64,000 nt of DNA from the NCBI GenBank assembly GCA_011032825.1, contig JAADJZ010000033.1:186001-250000 (forward strand), written 5' to 3'. How positions within the stretch are numbered: position 1 is the stretch's first letter; each line of letters opens with the position of its first letter. Below, piece after piece: positions 48,580 through 60,228 of this stretch. The position numbers and the translations under genes are program-made. Below the pieces are notes generated by a model. It worked only from the letters and a program-made list of their open reading frames with translations. It ran no database searches and was not told the origin of the DNA. Origin of the DNA: Massariosphaeria phaeospora (Eukaryota > Ascomycota > Dothideomycetes > Pleosporales).

Positions 48580-51226
48580 TCAGACGCTGATCTCCCCGTT
48601 CAACTTCAAATCCCTCGAGCTGAACCCCACATGCACTCCAATCGCCCTCGACGGCAACCTCCACGTCTGCGCCCCCGTATCCCAAAAGCTCAGATCGCGC
48701 CGAGCGAGCGAAAACGTCACTTTCGCACTCTCGCCCGCACCCAACGTCATCTTCTCGAAGCCTCTCAAACTGCGGACCGGCGTTCCCGGGCCCGCCTCGG
48801 CGGCTGGAAGCGAGACGTACAGCTGGGCAACAGTAGCGCCGGAGACGGTGCCGGTGTTCGTGACGGTGGCGGAAACAGTGGCGACAGTTTCCCAGAGTTC
48901 GACGTTCCCGCCAGGCAGGACTTTAGCTGTCGCTCGCGGGGTCCGCGTGGCGTTTGACGATGTGACGCTGGTTTGGAAGGCGGAGAGGTCGAAGGTGGTG
49001 TAGCTCAGCCCGAAGCCAAACTCGTACGCGGGGGTCTTGTTCTCTGCGTCGAACTCCCTGTAATCAATGAGCTGACCTTCGGTAAAGTCTGCCTGCCACG
49101 CGTCTGGATCTGTCGATGCCAAGAGCTCGGTGCTGTTTGTGAGAAGTTTCTTGTAGTCGCTTTCTTGCTTGGCGATGGTGTATGGGAGCTTCCCCGATGG
49201 GTTGGTTTGGCCCCATAGTACATCTACGATGGAGTTGCCGGTTTCCTGGCCGGGCATGTGGGCGATGAGAATCGCTGTAACGTTGGCGTTGTCTCTCCAT
49301 GGGAGCACGTTGGGCGCTGCGCCGTGGAGAACGACCACAGTGTTAGAGCAGACAGAGGTCGTTTGCTCGACGACGGCAGTAGAGTTCCATTCTGCAATCA
49401 AAGTAGTGCGGTCATCGCCCTCACTAGCCCATGACTTCAAGAAGACTATGCAAACATCTGGTGGCGATGGAGCAAGTGAGGAAAGACGGCGGTTGGTGAT
49501 CGCGGAGTTGGAGGTGATGTACTGGACGAGGGCGCCATAAGATTGACCTCGTGTCTTGATGGCTTCCAGTGGTGAGACAACGTACGAAAAGCGGCCAGTT
49601 CCAGAGCCACCGCCCACTGGCAACGTCCCAATATCGTAGTCGTTGGAAGGAATAAGCCCCTGACTGAAGTCCGCAGCATCGTTTCCGAATACCCCAATAT
49701 TCTTGGGCTGCTTCAGAGGAAGAGTGTTTCCGGTGTTCTTCAAAAGCACCGTTCCAGCGGCACCTAGTTCACGAATGAGGCTACGATGCCCCTCTCGCAC
49801 GTCCACCAGGGGACCTAGAGTGAAGTTGTGAACGTAATTCTCTTTGGGGAAGAAGTTCAACGGCTCGACTGTAGCATCGGTAGCAGGAAACCCTTTATCC
49901 TGGCCTAGGAAGTAAAAGGGTGTCATAATGCGCGTGACCATATCGTTCAGTCGTTCGACTGGCAGGGACCCATTGTTAACTGCGGTAGTAACGTTTCCTC
50001 CAAAGAACGATGTCGTGCCAGACGTGAATCCGATGCCCCCGGGCATGTTCATGTCCAATCCCGCCTGGATGGATGCAACCCCAGAATGCGTACCTCCCCA
50101 GTCAGACATCACGTAGCCCTGGAATCCAAGTTCCTCTTTCAGCAGCCCATTCAGAGCCTTGCTGTTTTGACAACCATAGCTGCCATTGATCCTCTGGTAA
50201 GAGCACATGATTGAGGCGGTACCGGCCCGTAAAGCGTTCGCAAAGGGCCAAAGGTATGTCTCGTGCATCGTGCGGTCGTCGATGTTCGAGGACACCGCTT
50301 CGACAGTGGGTCCAGGGCCTCTCGATGGGTTTCTCTGAATCTCCTGCTCATTGCCAATATAATGCTTGGTACAGGCCTGCACACCAACCGATTGCATGCC
50401 TTTGACTGTTTCTTCCACTAGAATCCCTGACAGGTACGGATCAGGCGAAAATCCTTCCCAATTCCGCCCTCCGTAAGGCGATCGACCGAGAGGCCCGACG
50501 ACAGGACCAAGAGCGATTTGTGAACCTTTTCCCTTGAACTCATCCGCCATATAGACACCACGCTGGTGAGCGTATGTGCGGTCCCACGCCGCCGCGACAG
50601 TCAGTTGAGCTGGGAAAACACTTGCCAGCACGGCTTGACGGATAGCAAGGGGACCGTCCTGGAGGCACAGCCCGGAGAAATTCAAGCGTGGTATCGGTGC
50701 GATGTTCCCAACGCACGGTCCAGGAGTTCCTGCGTTGATCAGTACTGATACCAGCAAAGTAGAAGCTGCCATCAGAAGAACAAATGAACTGGGGGTAAGA
50801 GTCGCGATGAGGGGAATGGAATCCTCTCAACGTCTCGTTCGAAAGGCTCTGACGAGTCCAACAAGGGCATGTCGAATGATTTTTCGTCCTTGCGGATTTC
50901 AAAGCGGAGATGGTATGCTTATAGCGTCGTGCCATCGAATTCCTGAACTTTACGCACCTGTGACCATGTCTGCTTTCTCCTCGAGTGTCAACTCGGCAAC
51001 GAACGCTCTCGCCTTCTCCAATGCTGGCTCCCATCCTCCAGCGCCTGTGATATTTGCTATGATTGGATAGTCAGTGACTCATGCTCTTGACTGAGAAGTG
51101 AGTCTCCAAAGAGGACGGCTTACGAGATGGATACACAGGTGGGCTCGTCCCATATTGTGTGTGCTCAATGCCAAACTGAGCCACCGAAACGGTTGCAAAC
51201 CACGATAGTGTTAACATGCGCCACAT
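48580..51226 (-). CDS. GH3 beta-glucosidase, secreted, 783 aa
   Basis: Three exons, 51124-51226, 50958-51056 and 48580-50729, with introns of 67 and 228 nt; the long second intron is unusual here. A signal peptide (MWRMLTLSWFATVSVAQ) precedes the TIM-barrel domain: LTLEEKADMVTG, then GPCVGNIAPIPR, LCLQDGPLAIRQ, the KHYIGNEQE loop and the nucleophile Asp in GYVMSDWGGTHSG. The alpha/beta-sandwich domain (AAGTVLLKNTGNTLPL; VLWGQTNPSGKLPYTIA) and a C-terminal fibronectin-III-like domain (RSLRGFEKMTLGAGESAKV) complete the usual three-domain layout. Role: release of glucose from cellobiose and beta-glucan oligomers outside the cell, which the nearby MFS transporter could import; the pairing is inference. 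A TATA element lies about 75 bp upstream of the ATG. Confidence 0.9.
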
Positions 51227-51298
51227 TGTTGCAACAGTCTTGATTCGTCAAAACACTTGATGTTGAAAGAAAGGCCCATTCCGCCCGATGCCGCTCTT

Positions 51299-51304
51299 CT
51301 TATA
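51299..51304 (-). promoter_or_regulatory. TATA element of the GH3 gene
   Basis: TATAAG on the minus strand, about 75 bp upstream of the ATG at 51226. Confidence 0.45.
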
Positions 51305-52773
51305 TTGATTCTGACGCGTCTCAATATCGATTGGCGGGACCGCATTTCGAAAGCAATTCCCCCGAACACCCGAAGTTGTTCCATTGAGTTCGTGCTAAGT
51401 TGGGTCGGTTGATGCGGGGAAGTGCGGAGGCATGGTAGGAATGTAGGTAGACCTCCGGCGCATCCTCGGGACAATCATCGTCATCCTCATTGATGCTAAT
51501 AGCCGGTCTGCCTTGATACTCGCATCATCTTGTGGGGCATATAAGACTATGTGGATATAGTAGCAAGCCCGTTAGCTTTTCCCAAGATCCCCCACACTGG
51601 CGGAAGACTGCGTGGAACCGGGACTCATGGTGAACGCATTGGCCGTGCTGCGCGCAGCGTCTGAGGAGATCGGCGTGAAAGATGCGCGCTCAATATTCAA
51701 TTCAATGACGTTGAGAAGATGGAGACTGTCGACGTGCCGAGGTCGTGGTCTAGTTTGTAGATGGTTGCTCCGCAGGATTCACTCGCACGTATCTAGCGAG
51801 GATGACGCTCGGCAATTCTCATTTGAACTCCGACCGGGGCCGGCCAAACTAGTCGCTACTGAATGTTGTATAGCGCGAAGAGCAAGAGTAGACGCACAAT
51901 GACAACATAAGTGTAAGCGATTCGATACAGACTATTGCGCCTAGAATCTTGAAGCTGTTATCACGTGACGGCGCCTTCACCTGCACCTTCGGTTTACTGC
52001 ATGCCGAGCACACCGATGTTATAGACAGGTATTATCATTGCAGCAAACGGTCGATTCCGGTCCTTTCACTGCTCTTGGACACATGTCCGTCACATAGGAC
52101 CACTGCATGTACCCAACAAAGCGTTTACAAGGGCCTCTATAAATTTCCCTCTCAGCACTGCTTTCCCTGTTCGGCTTGTAGTCGCCGTCACATACGCACC
52201 CGGCTGAGAAGACCTGCGTATCACGCCAATAAACTCTACTCCTCGCTGCGAGTCCAGTTCGCCTCTGTAAGCCAAAACTCTAGAGCCTCAGGTTGGGTTG
52301 TGACGGCACTTTCGATGACTCTTGCGACGAGGCGGCCGTTCGCCTTGGACAAGTAGCCGGGCGTTCTCTTGCTCACTGGAGGATCTTGATAATGTTCATA
52401 CTTATCAATGAAGGTACCGAGACCTGTTAGTGAGTGAACTTCACCGGTGCATGTGTATCATGGAGATAATGCGGAGGGCCTAGTAACTGTGAACGCCGGC
52501 TACGAAGAGAAAGCGGGGCCATGAGAATAATGGGAATGAAACGATGGAGAGGCACAAGTTCTTGTAAGAGGAGATCGACACATGTATCTAGACCATGCGC
52601 TTTATAACGCTCACAACTGGGTAAGACAGGACTTCGTATCGTGTCGTGCATATATCCGCGGACCAGGCGTCGAGAACAGTAGGGGATCAGGCGCTAAAGT
52701 CTCACAAAACCCAGTATACGTGTACAGGTGAGTCTTTTGGCAATGCTCTAATCTAGCACATCTTCGGAAACGT
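51305..52773. other. intergenic, 1.5 kb
   Basis: Upstream region of GH3 and 3' flank of the amidohydrolase gene. Frames up to 135 codons exist without motif support; I see no gene. Confidence 0.5.
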
Positions 52774-53918
52774 CTACGAGTGCAGCTTTAATATCCGGAC
52801 GGCGTTGTTACCCAGAACATCATCTGCGACAGCCTGGTTGTTTTTGAATGCTGCAGCGATGGCACCATAGTTTGCATTTACGCTATGCCACTCCTCGGCA
52901 TCTTCCTCCAAAGGCGGGAAGAACGGGTGGTCCGTACCTGGCACATGTCAGAATAGCGGTTCTCAAAAGCAACCATGATGGACGTATTACCAAAAAGAAG
53001 CCTGTCAGCTCCGGAAGCATCGATCGCAGCTTTGAGCCCGACCTCGGAATAGATAACAGCGTCCAAGTAGATGTTCGTCTTGAGTATATCCCAGACGTCT
53101 CTTCTGCCCTGGATCTTGCCCTGCTTTTTCAGATGCCCGTCGTGCTTGATGCAGCTTTCGATTCTACCAGCAAGGAAGGGGAGAGTGCCACCAGAGTGCG
53201 CCAGCAAAACCTTCAACTTCGTGAATCGGTCCCAGACTCCGCTCAGTAGCATTCTCGTCACCGCGATGGTGGTCTCCAGTGGAAAGCCCAGCGCCAAGGG
53301 GAGTACGTGGCCGTACTCATTTGCCCTAGGACCATATACCGAGGTGGGAAGGCCGTAGTGTGGGTGTAAGAAAATGAGCTGATCATGCTCCTCGAGCGCT
53401 GCATATATGGGATCCAGTGCTGGATCATCCAAGCCATTGCCTAGGCCCGAGGTTCCCATGATCACACCACGCATATGCCACAGTCCAGCAAGTCTCTGAA
53501 TCTCCTTGATCACTGTCTCTGAGGGTGCCGAGAGTGGTAATGTCCCAAATGCGTACAGGCGTCCCGGGTACTTTGCGCAGATTTCCTCCACGTCGTCGTT
53601 GATTCGCTGCGCGGCCTCTCCTGCCTCTTCAGCGGGGAGAAAGTCCAGCCACGGATTGGCAAGTGATATCACCGAGGTGTCAATCTTGTGTAAGTCCATG
53701 AACGCAATCTTCTGTGCGATATCGTAGTACTCTCGACCAATGGGGCGACCCCGCGACGTCGAGGGCGTCGAAGGATCATCTTCACCCGGGAGGATGATGA
53801 GGCGTGACTGGTCTGGGGCCTCGGGGAAGGTGCGGATATACGGTACAGTGGTGCGCGACCGGAGCAGGTCGACGTATGTCGGTGGATAGATGTGCGTGTG
53901 AATGTCAACGATGGGCAT
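52774..53918 (-). CDS. ACMSD-type metal-dependent amidohydrolase/decarboxylase
   Basis: Exon 1 is 52991-53918 and exon 2 is 52774-52937; the 53-nt intron joins LLFG to TDHPFFPPLE, giving 363 aa. It is an amidohydrolase-2 family TIM barrel. The metal ligands are expected in the N-terminal DIHTHIYPP and in FLHPHYG; the substrate/metal helix reads LLAHSGGTLPFLAGRIE; and the catalytic Asp lies in FGTDHPF. The family includes aminocarboxymuconate-semialdehyde decarboxylase and fungal benzoic-acid-type decarboxylases, usually zinc- or manganese-dependent and non-oxidative. No targeting signal, so cytosolic. The exact aromatic acid cannot be read. The vanillyl-alcohol oxidase gene lies 20 kb away, so a shared pathway is only a thematic link. 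Confidence 0.85.
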
Positions 53919-54186
53919 CGTGCCGGGGCCTCAGTAGGACTTGGGAGTGAGGGAAATGGGTTCAGAGTACCAATACAACGATAAGACAGTCTGTAAGCGT
54001 GAAGAGCTTAAATGCGCAGAGGTGGATGTATCAGCTATGCAGTGGGTAGTTGGATAATGCCCCACTCCACCAAGCAACTTATCCCACCTGCCGCATTGGG
54101 GAAGGAGCTTTCGACAGCTATCGCGAGGTAGACGCAGACACCCCCCCTATCACGGAAGAGAACACGCATTACATCACTCACCCACT

Positions 54187-54498
54187 CTAAGCGGCTGGAG
54201 ATGGTGACGCGAACGCTTCGAGGTGCGCATTCCGCGTGGCATCCCAAAGCTCCTCGCCCGGAGGCACAGGGTAAAAGGGCAACGGCGCAGTAATAGGAGG
54301 CTCATCGCCGATTCTTACTGTGTAGTGATGGAGGTATGCTGCTTCAAGTGAGTGGATAGGACACGGATAAGTAAATGTGAAGGTTGCGATGAGAGATGAG
54401 GAGTTGCTGTCAATTTGCGGCTGAACCTCGGCGTGTCGCGCTCCTGACGCCAACCGGGGCCGCACGGACACGCGACGCGGAAGGCGCGACTTTCGCAT
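54187..54498 (-). CDS. possible small protein, 103 aa, divergent to POL3
   Basis: Open frame from an ATG at 54498. The N-terminus is Arg-rich, and the rest looks protein-like (SLIATFTFTYPCP, LHHYTVRIGDEPP, YPVPPGEELWDATRNAHLEA). Its start lies 100 bp from the polymerase delta ATG, so the two would share a promoter. No domain is recognised, no intron is needed, and it may be non-coding. Confidence 0.35.
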   Translation of the reverse strand: MRKSRLPRRVSVRPRLASGARHAEVQPQIDSNSSSLIATFTFTYPCPIHSLEAAYLHHYTVRIGDEPPITAPLPFYPVPPGEELWDATRNAHLEAFASPSPAA

Positions 54499-54598
54499 CT
54501 AACATCGGAACTTGCACACGCTTTCAATCACACACTCAAGCCGTCCCGTCTTTCTGCTCTGCCACCACCACCACGCCGTCTCTACCGCCTCCAACAAA

Positions 54599-57500
54599 AT
54601 GCCCGGTGCTGTGAAGCGCGTGCTCGCCGAAGCCACCAGCACTCGCACCAATGTACAGACGTCGCCCCGCTCGGCGAAGAAACTGAAGCTCGACCACGGC
54701 GCCACCCGCAATGGACGGCCACCGGTCAAGGTCGTCAATGGCTCATTCAACTCGAGCCAGCCCAAGAGCCGGTTCGAGGAGGATGTGCTGGAGAAGCTGA
54801 CACAGGACATGGGCACGCTCAAGGAGAACAACGCCGAGAAGGACCAGCAGTGGCACCGACCGCCCGTCGACCCAGACTTCAACGAGGTGTCGCACAAGCT
54901 CTGCTTCCAACAAATTGACATTGAGGAGGGCGTGTTAAATGGCGGGAAGGCGACTGTCAAGCTGTTTGGCGTGACGGAGGTGAGCAGAGTCCGTCTTTGG
55001 CAAGCTCCAAGCTAACGACATCCTGTTCTAGAACGGCCACTCAGTACTTATGCATGTTACCGACTTTTTACACTACTTCTACGTCGCGGCGCCTCTAAAT
55101 TTCCAGAAGAGCGATTGTGGACCCTACAAGAACTACCTCGAAAACCAGTGCCAGAAGGCTTTTAGCTCCTACGGGGCCGTCATTAGCTCCGTCCAGATGA
55201 CGATGAGGGAAAACATCTATCGGTACCAGGGAAATGAGAAGAGTCCTTATCTCAAAATCAGCGTCACCAGTCCCAAAATTGTCAACCTGGTGCGCAAACA
55301 AGTGGAGGGTGGGAACGCGAATTACAAGCAGATGTGGCCCAACACAGAAGGCGGCATCCTCACCTTTGATAACGTCCAATACGTGATGAGGTTCATGATT
55401 GATAATAAGGTTAGTACTTCGCCCCCGGGCGCCAGCAGTGCTAATGCTGACTCTTCAGATCTCCGGCATGTCATGGGTAGAAGCACCAGCTGGAAAGTAC
55501 AGAAGCCTTGCACCCCGGGACCGACATTCGAATTGCCAGATCGAGGCCCGGATCAACTTTGCAGATCTCATCGCCCATCAAGCCGTCGGCGAATGGGCCA
55601 AGATGGCACCCCTCCGTATCCTGTCCTTCGATATCGAGTGCGCTGGCCGTAAGGGTATCTTCCCGGACGCAAAGATGGATCCCGTGATTCAGATCGCCAA
55701 CTACGTAACGAGATTCGGAGAAGACAAGGCTTTTGTGCGGAATGTTTTCACACTGGATTCCTGCAATCCTATCGCCGCGACCCAGATTCTTTCCTTCGAG
55801 CACGAGAGTCAAATGTTGATGAAATGGCGAGATTTCCTCGAAGAGGTGGACCCGGACGTCATCATCGGATACAATATTGCCAACTTTGACTTCCCATACC
55901 TACTGGAACGTGCAAAGACCTTAGGTGTTGATCGATTTCCGTACTGGTCCCGTCTGCGGAATGTTCAGTCCAAGGCGGAAAGCTCAAATTTCTCAAGCAA
56001 ACAGATGGGAAACCGGGACACGAAAACAACGAATACCAATGGCCGCCTCCAGCTTGACCTCCTCCAACTTGTGCAGCGTGACCATCAACTCAGAAGTTAC
56101 ACCCTTAATGCCGTGTCTGCACATTTCCTCAAGGAACAAAAAGAGGATGTCCATCACAGTATGATCACCGAGCTTTTCAATGGCGACGGCGACTCCCGCC
56201 GAAGACTAGCAGTCTACTGTCTGAAGGATGCTTATTTGCCACAACGGCTGCTCGATAAGCTGATGGGTCTACTCAACTACACGGAAATGGCTAGAGTCAC
56301 GGGAGTATCGTTCAACTTACTGCTTTCTCGAGGACAGCAAGTGAAGTTCCTTAGCCAACTCTTTCGGAAAGCCTTGGAACACCAGCTAGTCATTCCCGAT
56401 CTACCTAACCAGGGTGGAAGTGACGACCAGTACGAAGGCGCCACGGTTATTGAACCCCGACGCGGCTACTACAAAATGCCTATTGCGACCCTCGATTTCG
56501 CTTCACTTTATCCCAGTATAATGCAGGCTCACAATCTCTGCTATACGACTTGGCTTACCAAGGAGATGGTAGAAAAGCGCAACATGAAAAAGGACGAGGA
56601 TTATATCGTGACGCCACATGGAGACTTGTTCTGCACCACCAAAGTCCGCAAAGGTCTCCTGTCGCAAATTTTCGAGGAGCTGCTGGCCGCGCGTAAGCAG
56701 GCGAAACGAGAACTCGCGGTTGAGACAGATCCGTTCAAGAAGGCTGTGCTTAACGGTCGTCAGCTAGCCTTGAAAGTTAGTGCAAACTCCGTTTACGGTC
56801 TCACGGGCGCCACGAACGGGAAACTACCTTGTCTTGCCATCGCCAGCAGCACCACCAGCTACGGCCGGCAGATGATCGAAAGGACGAAAGCCGAAGTTGA
56901 GAAAAAGTACACAATCGCAAATGGCTACGATAACGATGCCGAAGTCATCTACGGTGACACTGACTCTGTCATGGTGAAATTCGGCACCGATGACCTTAGG
57001 AAGTCTATGGAACTCGGCCAAGAAGCTGCTGACTTTGTTTCTGGGAAGTTCATCAAGCCTATCAAACTTGAGTTCGAGAAGGTGTACTATCCTTATCTTC
57101 TCATCAACAAGAAGCGATATGCGGGGTTACTGTATACTGATCCAAACAAATGGGACAAGATGGACACTAAAGGTATCGAGACGGTCCGCCGTGACAATTG
57201 CCGCCTTGTCCAGACTGTCATTGAGACTTCGCTGCGCATGTTGCTTATTGATAAGGATGAAGAAGGAGCACAGAAGTAAGTACCAACACCAGCGCACTAC
57301 ACTATATTTACTGACCCTATGCAGATTCGTGAAAGAAACTATCTCCGACCTTCTGCAGAATAAGATCGATATGTCCAACTTGGTGATCACAAAAGCTTTG
57401 ACCAAAGGGGTGGAAAACCCGGATGACAAAGATGAAAAGGATGCCAAGGACAAAAATCCAAAGAACGCCAAAAACGTCTACACTGCCAGACAGGCCCACG

Positions 57501-58129
57501 TCGAGCTCGCTGAACGAATGAAGAAGCGCGATGCAGGCTCCGCTCCGGGCCTCGGGGACCGAGTCGCCTACGTCATCATCAAAGGTGCTGGCGGTGCTAA
57601 GAACTACGAGAAGTCTGAAGACCCCCTTTTTGTCTTAGAGAACAACCTCCCCATCGATACGAAATATTACCTCGACAACCAACTAGCGAAGCCGCTGGGA
57701 CGTATCTTTGAACCGGTGCTCGGAGAAAAGAAAGCCAGCCAGCTCCTCACCGGCGCACACACGCGGTCCATCATCGTCGCAGCGCCCACCATGGGCGGCC
57801 TCATGAAGTTCGCCAAGAAGACACAGACGTGCATGGGCTGCAAGAAACCGATGATCAGCGCCCTTGAGAAAGAGGGCGCCGTCTGCGAGAACTGCCGTCC
57901 GCGCATCGGCGAGTTCTACGTGAAGACGTTGACCAAGGTCAGCGAACTCGAGGTCCGGTTCGCGCGCCTGTGGACCCAGTGCCAGAGGTGTCAGGGCAGC
58001 GTCCATTGCGAGGTTATTTGTGCGAGTAAGGATTGTCCCATCTTTTACATGCGCATGAAGGCGAGGAAGGATGTGGAGGACGCAGGAAAGGAGCTGGTGC
58101 GGTTTGACAGGGACGCGGCGCTGTGGTAG
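54599..58129 (+). CDS. POL3: DNA polymerase delta catalytic subunit, 1126 aa
   Basis: Four exons, 54599-54979, 55032-55409, 55459-57275 and 57325-58129, with introns of 49-52 nt. A basic N-terminus (KRVLAEA...SAKKLKLDH) could be a nuclear signal. The 3'-5' exonuclease domain has Exo [13 protein letters not shown], Exo [13 protein letters not shown] and Exo [11 protein letters not shown]. The polymerase domain has motif [18 protein letters not shown], motif [14 protein letters not shown] and motif [10 protein letters not shown], followed by KKRYAG. The C-terminus has the two Cys modules, CMGCKKP...CENC and CQRC...CASKDC; the second holds the 4Fe-4S cluster and binds the B-subunit. All catalytic residues are intact. 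Role: lagging-strand replication and repair synthesis in the nucleus with PCNA. The length is close to yeast Pol3. Confidence 0.96.
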
Positions 58130-58359
58130 TGCGCGGTTGTCGAGATCACACTGAACGGGTGGGTGTACTTAGTATCAGCGGCTCCAGGCTGCGGGCATTC
58201 ATGGAGCGGGACTGCATGTGCTTGGGAGTTATGGAGTGACTGGTTTTGTATTTCATTCCGAGGGTATACTCCCCAGCTGCAGGTCTACATAGTCGTTTTA
58301 GATACCATGTTTGCACTCTTAATATTCCCTCCCGCCTTATTCGTCAATCGTTTCATTAT

Positions 58360-59238
58360 TTATGCCGGCATCGGCACCGGAGCCGAGGGCGAGTCATCAG
58401 CGTCATCGTCGTTGTTATTCCCCCGTTTCCGCTTTTGAGTCTTGGGCACCTTGAATACCTCGGGCGCCTTGAACACCTTGGATTCATTGGACTCTTCAGA
58501 CTCCTTGGACATCTTGGTGACATGCCCGGCATGCAAAGCTTCGTACTGGGTGGGTATCGTCCTCGTGTGCGCGGGTGCACTTGATGCGCCGACAGACAGG
58601 TTCCCGCTGTGTACTGCGTGCATCGCGCGCGTTTGCAAGCCCGATGGTTATGGTTCTTGATGCATTCCTGGCATGGGGAGCCCGTCTGTATCACAGGCGC
58701 GGTTGCTCATGTAGCAGGCAAGGCAATGCACACGATGAGACGGGGTTTGGCAGTTCAGTTCACTTCTATCACAGCGACTGTTAGCCATTCCTGCTGAGGC
58801 TTGGAGAGAGAGAGAGGGAGAGGAGGGCACGTCACATACTCAACTGAACTGAGCTGGAGCTCCAACCAACGAGGCTCCGGACGCTTGAGCTGCTCTCGCA
58901 GACTTTCTCGACTGGACCTGCGTACTGACTGGTGTCGCAAGCCCGTGGGACTGATTATCGTGCCTGGGTATTCTGCTCGATGGGCTGTCGACGCCTCGAG
59001 CCGACGCTCCAGAGCCTTGACCTGGGTTTCGGCGTTGACGGCCTTGTCAAAGAGGGTGCGGTTCGCCCGGGTTAGGTGGGAGTTTTGCCTTTCTCGAGCG
59101 CCGCATTCTTGGTTTTGAGGGCCTCCAGTTGAGTTCGTCCACGACGGACGTCCTGCATGACAGATTAGTCGAGCTCTCACATTCCAGTGTATGGTGCTCA
59201 CCTTCTGGTTCTTGCTTTTGTCTTTGCTCGTCATTCAT
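58360..59238 (-). pseudogene. decayed coiled-coil/Zn-cluster paralogue
   Basis: Read on the minus strand, the locus keeps the family plan but in shifting frames. A start (MNDEQRQKQEPE) and a gtgagc...gcag intron are intact. A coiled-coil segment reads QLEALKTKNAALEKGK in one frame and continues NSHLTRANRTLFDKAVNAE in another. The Zn part reads CLACYMSNRACDTDG, then PCQECIKNHNHRACKRARC in a second frame, then CRRIKCTRAHEDD in a third. Rejoined in order, the spacing is the family's C-x2-C-x6-C ... C-x2-C-x8-C-x4-C-x7-C-x5-C-x3-H. At least three frameshifts make it a pseudogene unless introns or sequence errors explain each. The Lys/Glu/Ser-rich tail (KESEESNESKVFKAPEVF) is open to 58360. Confidence 0.7.
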
Positions 59239-59409
59239 GTTGGTAAGTAGTGGGAGTAAGGTGAGGAGCGGAGAAGGTTTCGAGAGAAGAGCGTTGGCTG
59301 TAGGTCGTCGCAACGAGGCAATGACGCAGTTTGGGCCGAAGAGGACGTATTTGGGCGTGCTGAAACTCTACCTATATCATATCTACATTTAGAAAAAGTG
59401 GACTCCGAC

Positions 59410-59701
59410 CCGAAGCTTGCAGAAATGCAGCGGATTAAAGCCAAGAAGCAGCAGCTCGAAGCCGAGACGCAGCAGTTCGAAGCTGAGAAGCAGCGGCTTG
59501 AGGCCGAGGTGTAGCGGTGGAACGATGAATTGCAGCGGCTCAAAGCCTTTCTAAAGCTAGAGAGGCTTACAAGGCGAGATGGAGGTCCTGACCCAGACGC
59601 GGCACGCCCACAAGGCGATGATAGCGCAAAAAGATTGTAAATTCGATCGCCTGGATCGTGAGATAACGCAGGCGAAAGAGCAAAAAAAAAGCCATGTTTA
59701 A
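59410..59701 (+). pseudogene. remnant of another coiled-coil gene
   Basis: The plus strand reads EMQRIKAKKQQLEAETQQ and QFEAEKQRLEAEV, then a TAG, then RWNDELQRLKAF, and after a frame change GEMEVLTQTRHAHKAM and DRLDREITQAKEQKKSHV. Heptad-like Glu/Gln/Lys content on both sides of the stop and the shift suggests a broken coiled-coil gene. No start codon or partner domain is left. Confidence 0.5.
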
Positions 59702-59769
59702 AGCTCGTCTCGCAGAGACGCCAGCCAGGATTAAATTACTTCAAAAAAAATGCAAAAAATACATACCTA

Positions 59770-59875
59770 GCGTAGCTGCTGAACCAGCGACGGCGGGAAT
59801 CGAACCCAATGCCGTCGCCCCATGACCTATTTTCAGCCCGTTCAGGTCATGGCCCTCACCAGACTACACTGTAGA
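59770..59875 (-). other. tRNA-like remnant with pol III box sequences
   Basis: The minus strand has an A-box-like tagtctggtgagg, a nine-base-pair hairpin ccatgacct/aggtcatgg, and a perfect B box ggttcgattcc. The 5' acceptor strand expected before the A box is absent; instead gcgacggc and gccgtcgc flank the B box. It therefore does not fold as a standard tRNA. It may be a degenerate tRNA or a tRNA-derived SINE piece. Confidence 0.4.
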
Positions 59876-60228
59876 GCGAGATTTCCTGTCTTTTGTTAGC
59901 GAATAGAGGATTTGGGAAGATTGGAGTATATAACGTACGAAATACGAGCTGCGCTAGTAAAGTGAGTGAGAGAGAGATTGGAAGCCTACCCAGACCCGCC
60001 GTGGCGGGTGCACACGTGATTGCACGGACTAGCGACGCGACTTCCCCGCTGTACTTATTACTCTGCGGACAAAGGTCGATTCCATATCTCGACTACGCGC
60101 TTACAATAGGACGCCGTCCAAATAGGTTAGGTTCTAGAAACAACAGTTGGCGAACATGCGACACGACATGGAAATCGCGTACAAAGGCATGCACTACCGC
60201 AGCTGAATGCATACAATGCTACCATCTA
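59876..60228. other. intergenic
   Basis: 3' flank of the membrane-protein gene; nothing seen. Confidence 0.5.

Noticed and set aside
51612..52356. Two plus-strand frames of 96 and 135 codons upstream of GH3
   Set aside because: No start context, splice partners or family-like sequence.
59770..59875. Functional tRNA gene
   Set aside because: No 5' acceptor strand pairs with the sequence after the T arm, and the T stem has mismatches; kept only as a tRNA-like remnant.
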